From Mactromeris polynyma (taxonomy: Eukaryota; Mollusca; Bivalvia; Venerida; Mactridae), in the NCBI GenBank assembly GCA_032209605.1, contig JASFXZ010000008.1:6448001-6512000 (forward strand): DNA of 64,000 bases, given 5' to 3'. Below the pieces are notes generated by a model that was not told where the DNA came from, did no database searches, and saw nothing but the letters and a program-made list of their open reading frames with translations. The stretch's first letter is position 1, and every line of letters begins with the position of its first letter. Below are positions 62,181 through 64,000 of this stretch, piece by piece. A program made the position numbers and the translations under genes.

Positions 62181-63749
62181 TTATATTTTGAAATCAACAA
62201 CAAATATTGTGTTTGTATCATGCATTGTTGCATAGGAACTAGTTTGATTAATTGTCTGTGTCACTTCCAGATTCATTACTATCATCGTCCATTGCCTCTT
62301 TATAGTAGTACATCTATTTTCACAATTACCGGTTTCATTACATTTACAAAATAATGTACATGCTAGATTTGCATTGTTACAACCACATCTATTTGTAACA
62401 CAAGGAGTTTCAGAACTACAGCTACAGCTGATGAGCTTCATGACGCATGCTGGAGCTGGTGTTGTGTTGTCTGGTACTGTTACAGGAACAAGTACTTTGA
62501 GTGATAAGTCCTTTCTCCACCCAAACAATTCAACATCAAGGTCTGGTGGATCAGGATCGAGTGACGACTTCCATACACATGCTTGAAAATGGGCCCGCTT
62601 TACATTAATAATATGTTCTCTTGTTTCAACACCTAGGGCTATTTGTAAAGAAGTTGGCGAGTCTCTAACCATACTTGTAACGATGTTACATATCAGTAGA
62701 GATGGTAGAGTATAACTCATCTTCTCCGATATGCATTCCAGTAAGTGTAACATAGTTGGGCTTGATTCTTCTAAAGCAAGATCTTTGTTAATTCTGACAT
62801 CGTAGTGGTTCTTATGTGTTTTAACCTTTTTACATTCATCTGTTATTTGTTTCACTATAGCTTCATATTGTACATTTGAGTCTTCCACTTCATCTACACG
62901 TAACACAAGAGGAGCATTGCTCTTAAAAATGATAAAACTTGCTAGTCCTGGAGATGAAAATACATACACATCATCACATAGAATATCACACAATTTCTTC
63001 ATAAGACATGGTCTATTTAATTGTCCTCCAAATTTGCAGTATAGGTCATGTAGCTCAACTGATGTCCATAATTTAGTTGTGTCCAATCTCACTTTGTTGA
63101 ATATTTCATGAAATGCTTCGTCGATCTCATTTGTTCCAATTCCTTTAGAAGCATACTTTGTATTTCGAGATCCCATGAAAGACAGTCTACAATCATCATG
63201 GTATCTAGCATCAGCTGCATGAAGATCACTAACCGCTCCCATGACATGTGTCTGGACTTTCTTTGCCCATTCATCATTACGTAATTTACAGACATCTAAT
63301 ATTGTTTCTTTGAAAGGTTTTGTTCCAGGGCGACATGCAGTACGACATATTAGGGCTTTTCGCCATCGTTTAGGATGCTTTGGGTCAGGTTGAATGTTAC
63401 ATTTATTTCCACAAAATAGGCAATGTTCTCTAAAGTTAAATGCAGAAACTTCAGAACGTCGAGAACGTTTTACAGAGGGTTGACTCGTAGATGCGTCAGA
63501 ACATATTCGTTTCAAATAGCGTTCAATATGTAATGGAGATGTGTATGTTGATACACAGTCTTTATGGTATTTTACAGTTAAAGAACTATCTTCATGTAGT
63601 TGCTTTTCTAGCTCAAAATGTAAACAATCTTGTCTATGTTTACTTGATTCAATGATATTTAGAATTCGTTCATTGCCAGCATTTAAAAGCTCTTTATGAG
63701 ACTTGTTACATTTGAACACTCTTGACAGGGACAATATACACGTTTCCAT
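62181..63749 (-). CDS. 522-residue element-derived protein with CXC-type tail, probably internally deleted
   Basis: Single-exon frame starting METCILSLSRVFKCNKSHKE. It has a Cys-rich block (REHCLFCGNKCNI, ALICRTACRPGTKPFKETIL), then AADARYHDDCRLSFMGSRNT, SLQIALGVETREHIINV, HFQACVWKSSLDPDPPDLDV and a tail CSCSSETPCVTNRCGCNN then ACTLFCKC, resembling a tesmin/CXC cysteine-rich repeat. From memory, multicopy invertebrate proteins share this head and tail but carry several hundred residues between LGVxxRE and HYQAxxWK. Here they abut near 62595-62605, implying an internal deletion. The last 25 or so codons look frameshifted. It is antisense and probably inside an intron of the giant gene. Function unknown; mobile-element origin is inferred. 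Confidence 0.6.
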   Translation of the reverse strand: METCILSLSRVFKCNKSHKELLNAGNERILNIIESSKHRQDCLHFELEKQLHEDSSLTVKYHKDCVSTYTSPLHIERYLKRICSDASTSQPSVKRSRRSEVSAFNFREHCLFCGNKCNIQPDPKHPKRWRKALICRTACRPGTKPFKETILDVCKLRNDEWAKKVQTHVMGAVSDLHAADARYHDDCRLSFMGSRNTKYASKGIGTNEIDEAFHEIFNKVRLDTTKLWTSVELHDLYCKFGGQLNRPCLMKKLCDILCDDVYVFSSPGLASFIIFKSNAPLVLRVDEVEDSNVQYEAIVKQITDECKKVKTHKNHYDVRINKDLALEESSPTMLHLLECISEKMSYTLPSLLICNIVTSMVRDSPTSLQIALGVETREHIINVKRAHFQACVWKSSLDPDPPDLDVELFGWRKDLSLKVLVPVTVPDNTTPAPACVMKLISCSCSSETPCVTNRCGCNNANLACTLFCKCNETGNCENRCTTIKRQWTMIVMNLEVTQTINQTSSYATMHDTNTIFVVDFKI

Positions 63750-64000
63750 TTGGTTTTTTTTACAATTGCACCCTGCTTCGTTTATTCAAAATAAGTAAGT
63801 TCATAGTTGATCCGATAAAGGAATCTGTGTAGAAAGGTGGTTATAACTGTCATCTGTATAAGGAATGCATTTTCTGAGCCCATATTTCTACCATAAACTG
63901 AAATAATAATAAAAAAAACATTCAACTGTATTTCAAGCAAATATTTCGACAGTGCTGTCGCAGATTTGAATAAGGTAATTAAACAAAGATGGAATTTTAA
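63750..64000. other. right edge, nothing recognised
   Basis: AT-rich sequence with no exon, repeat or signal that I can support. Confidence 0.5.

Overview
The window looks like nuclear DNA of a lophotrochozoan animal, most likely a marine bivalve mollusc. It is AT-rich, and its genes are cut into many short exons separated by GT-AG introns of a few hundred bases to several kilobases. It carries tRNA-derived SINE heads, decayed non-LTR retrotransposons, small inverted-repeat elements, and 'AAGATGGCCGCC'-type dispersed repeats that I associate with bivalve genomes. The species assignment is inference; no search was run.

The main content is one giant plus-strand gene. It starts with a signal peptide at 11824 and is still open at the last exon I can place (ends 61424), with about 250-2600 bases of window left. 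I placed 41 exons by hand from splice sites, reading frame and protein repeats. Every junction keeps phase, giving 13,972 coding bases (about 4,657 residues, C-terminus missing). The product is a secreted or cell-surface protein built from nine copies (M1-M9) of a module of roughly 400-430 residues. Each module has a glycine-rich half (GHGG, GGGRIW, GGGSGGSI, GGGAGGRI motifs) and a beta-strand-rich half (LIIDNNG, RTWILP, ELQIYGNAHLAVLPEP, MIGDRTGxxHVGN, GGYLGLAP, NITIDAGG). M1 is interrupted by an F5/8 type C (discoidin) domain on its own exon cassette. M8 is interrupted by a second, degenerate galactose-binding-like domain. M5-M7 lie in a single intronless exon of 3,813 bases. I do not recognise a named metazoan gene. 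From memory, the glycine-rich half resembles large plant glycine-rich membrane proteins (At5g11700/At5g47020 type).

Layout: 1-440 nothing seen; 457-1866 a 32-bp minisatellite; 1870-4140 non-coding; 4140-7740 a decayed APE-type LINE; 7737-8680 two copies of a small palindromic element; 9156-10970 a 34-bp minisatellite; 11640-11823 presumed promoter/5' UTR; 11824-61424 the giant gene, whose introns hold SINEs, MITEs, a 55-bp tRNA-SINE-derived array, a 25-bp array and short hairpin insertions; 61425-64000 most likely the next intron, holding an antisense 522-codon ORF with a CXC-type cysteine tail that looks like an internally deleted copy of a multicopy invertebrate element protein. The very long open frames in the minisatellites are artefacts of periods that are not multiples of three.
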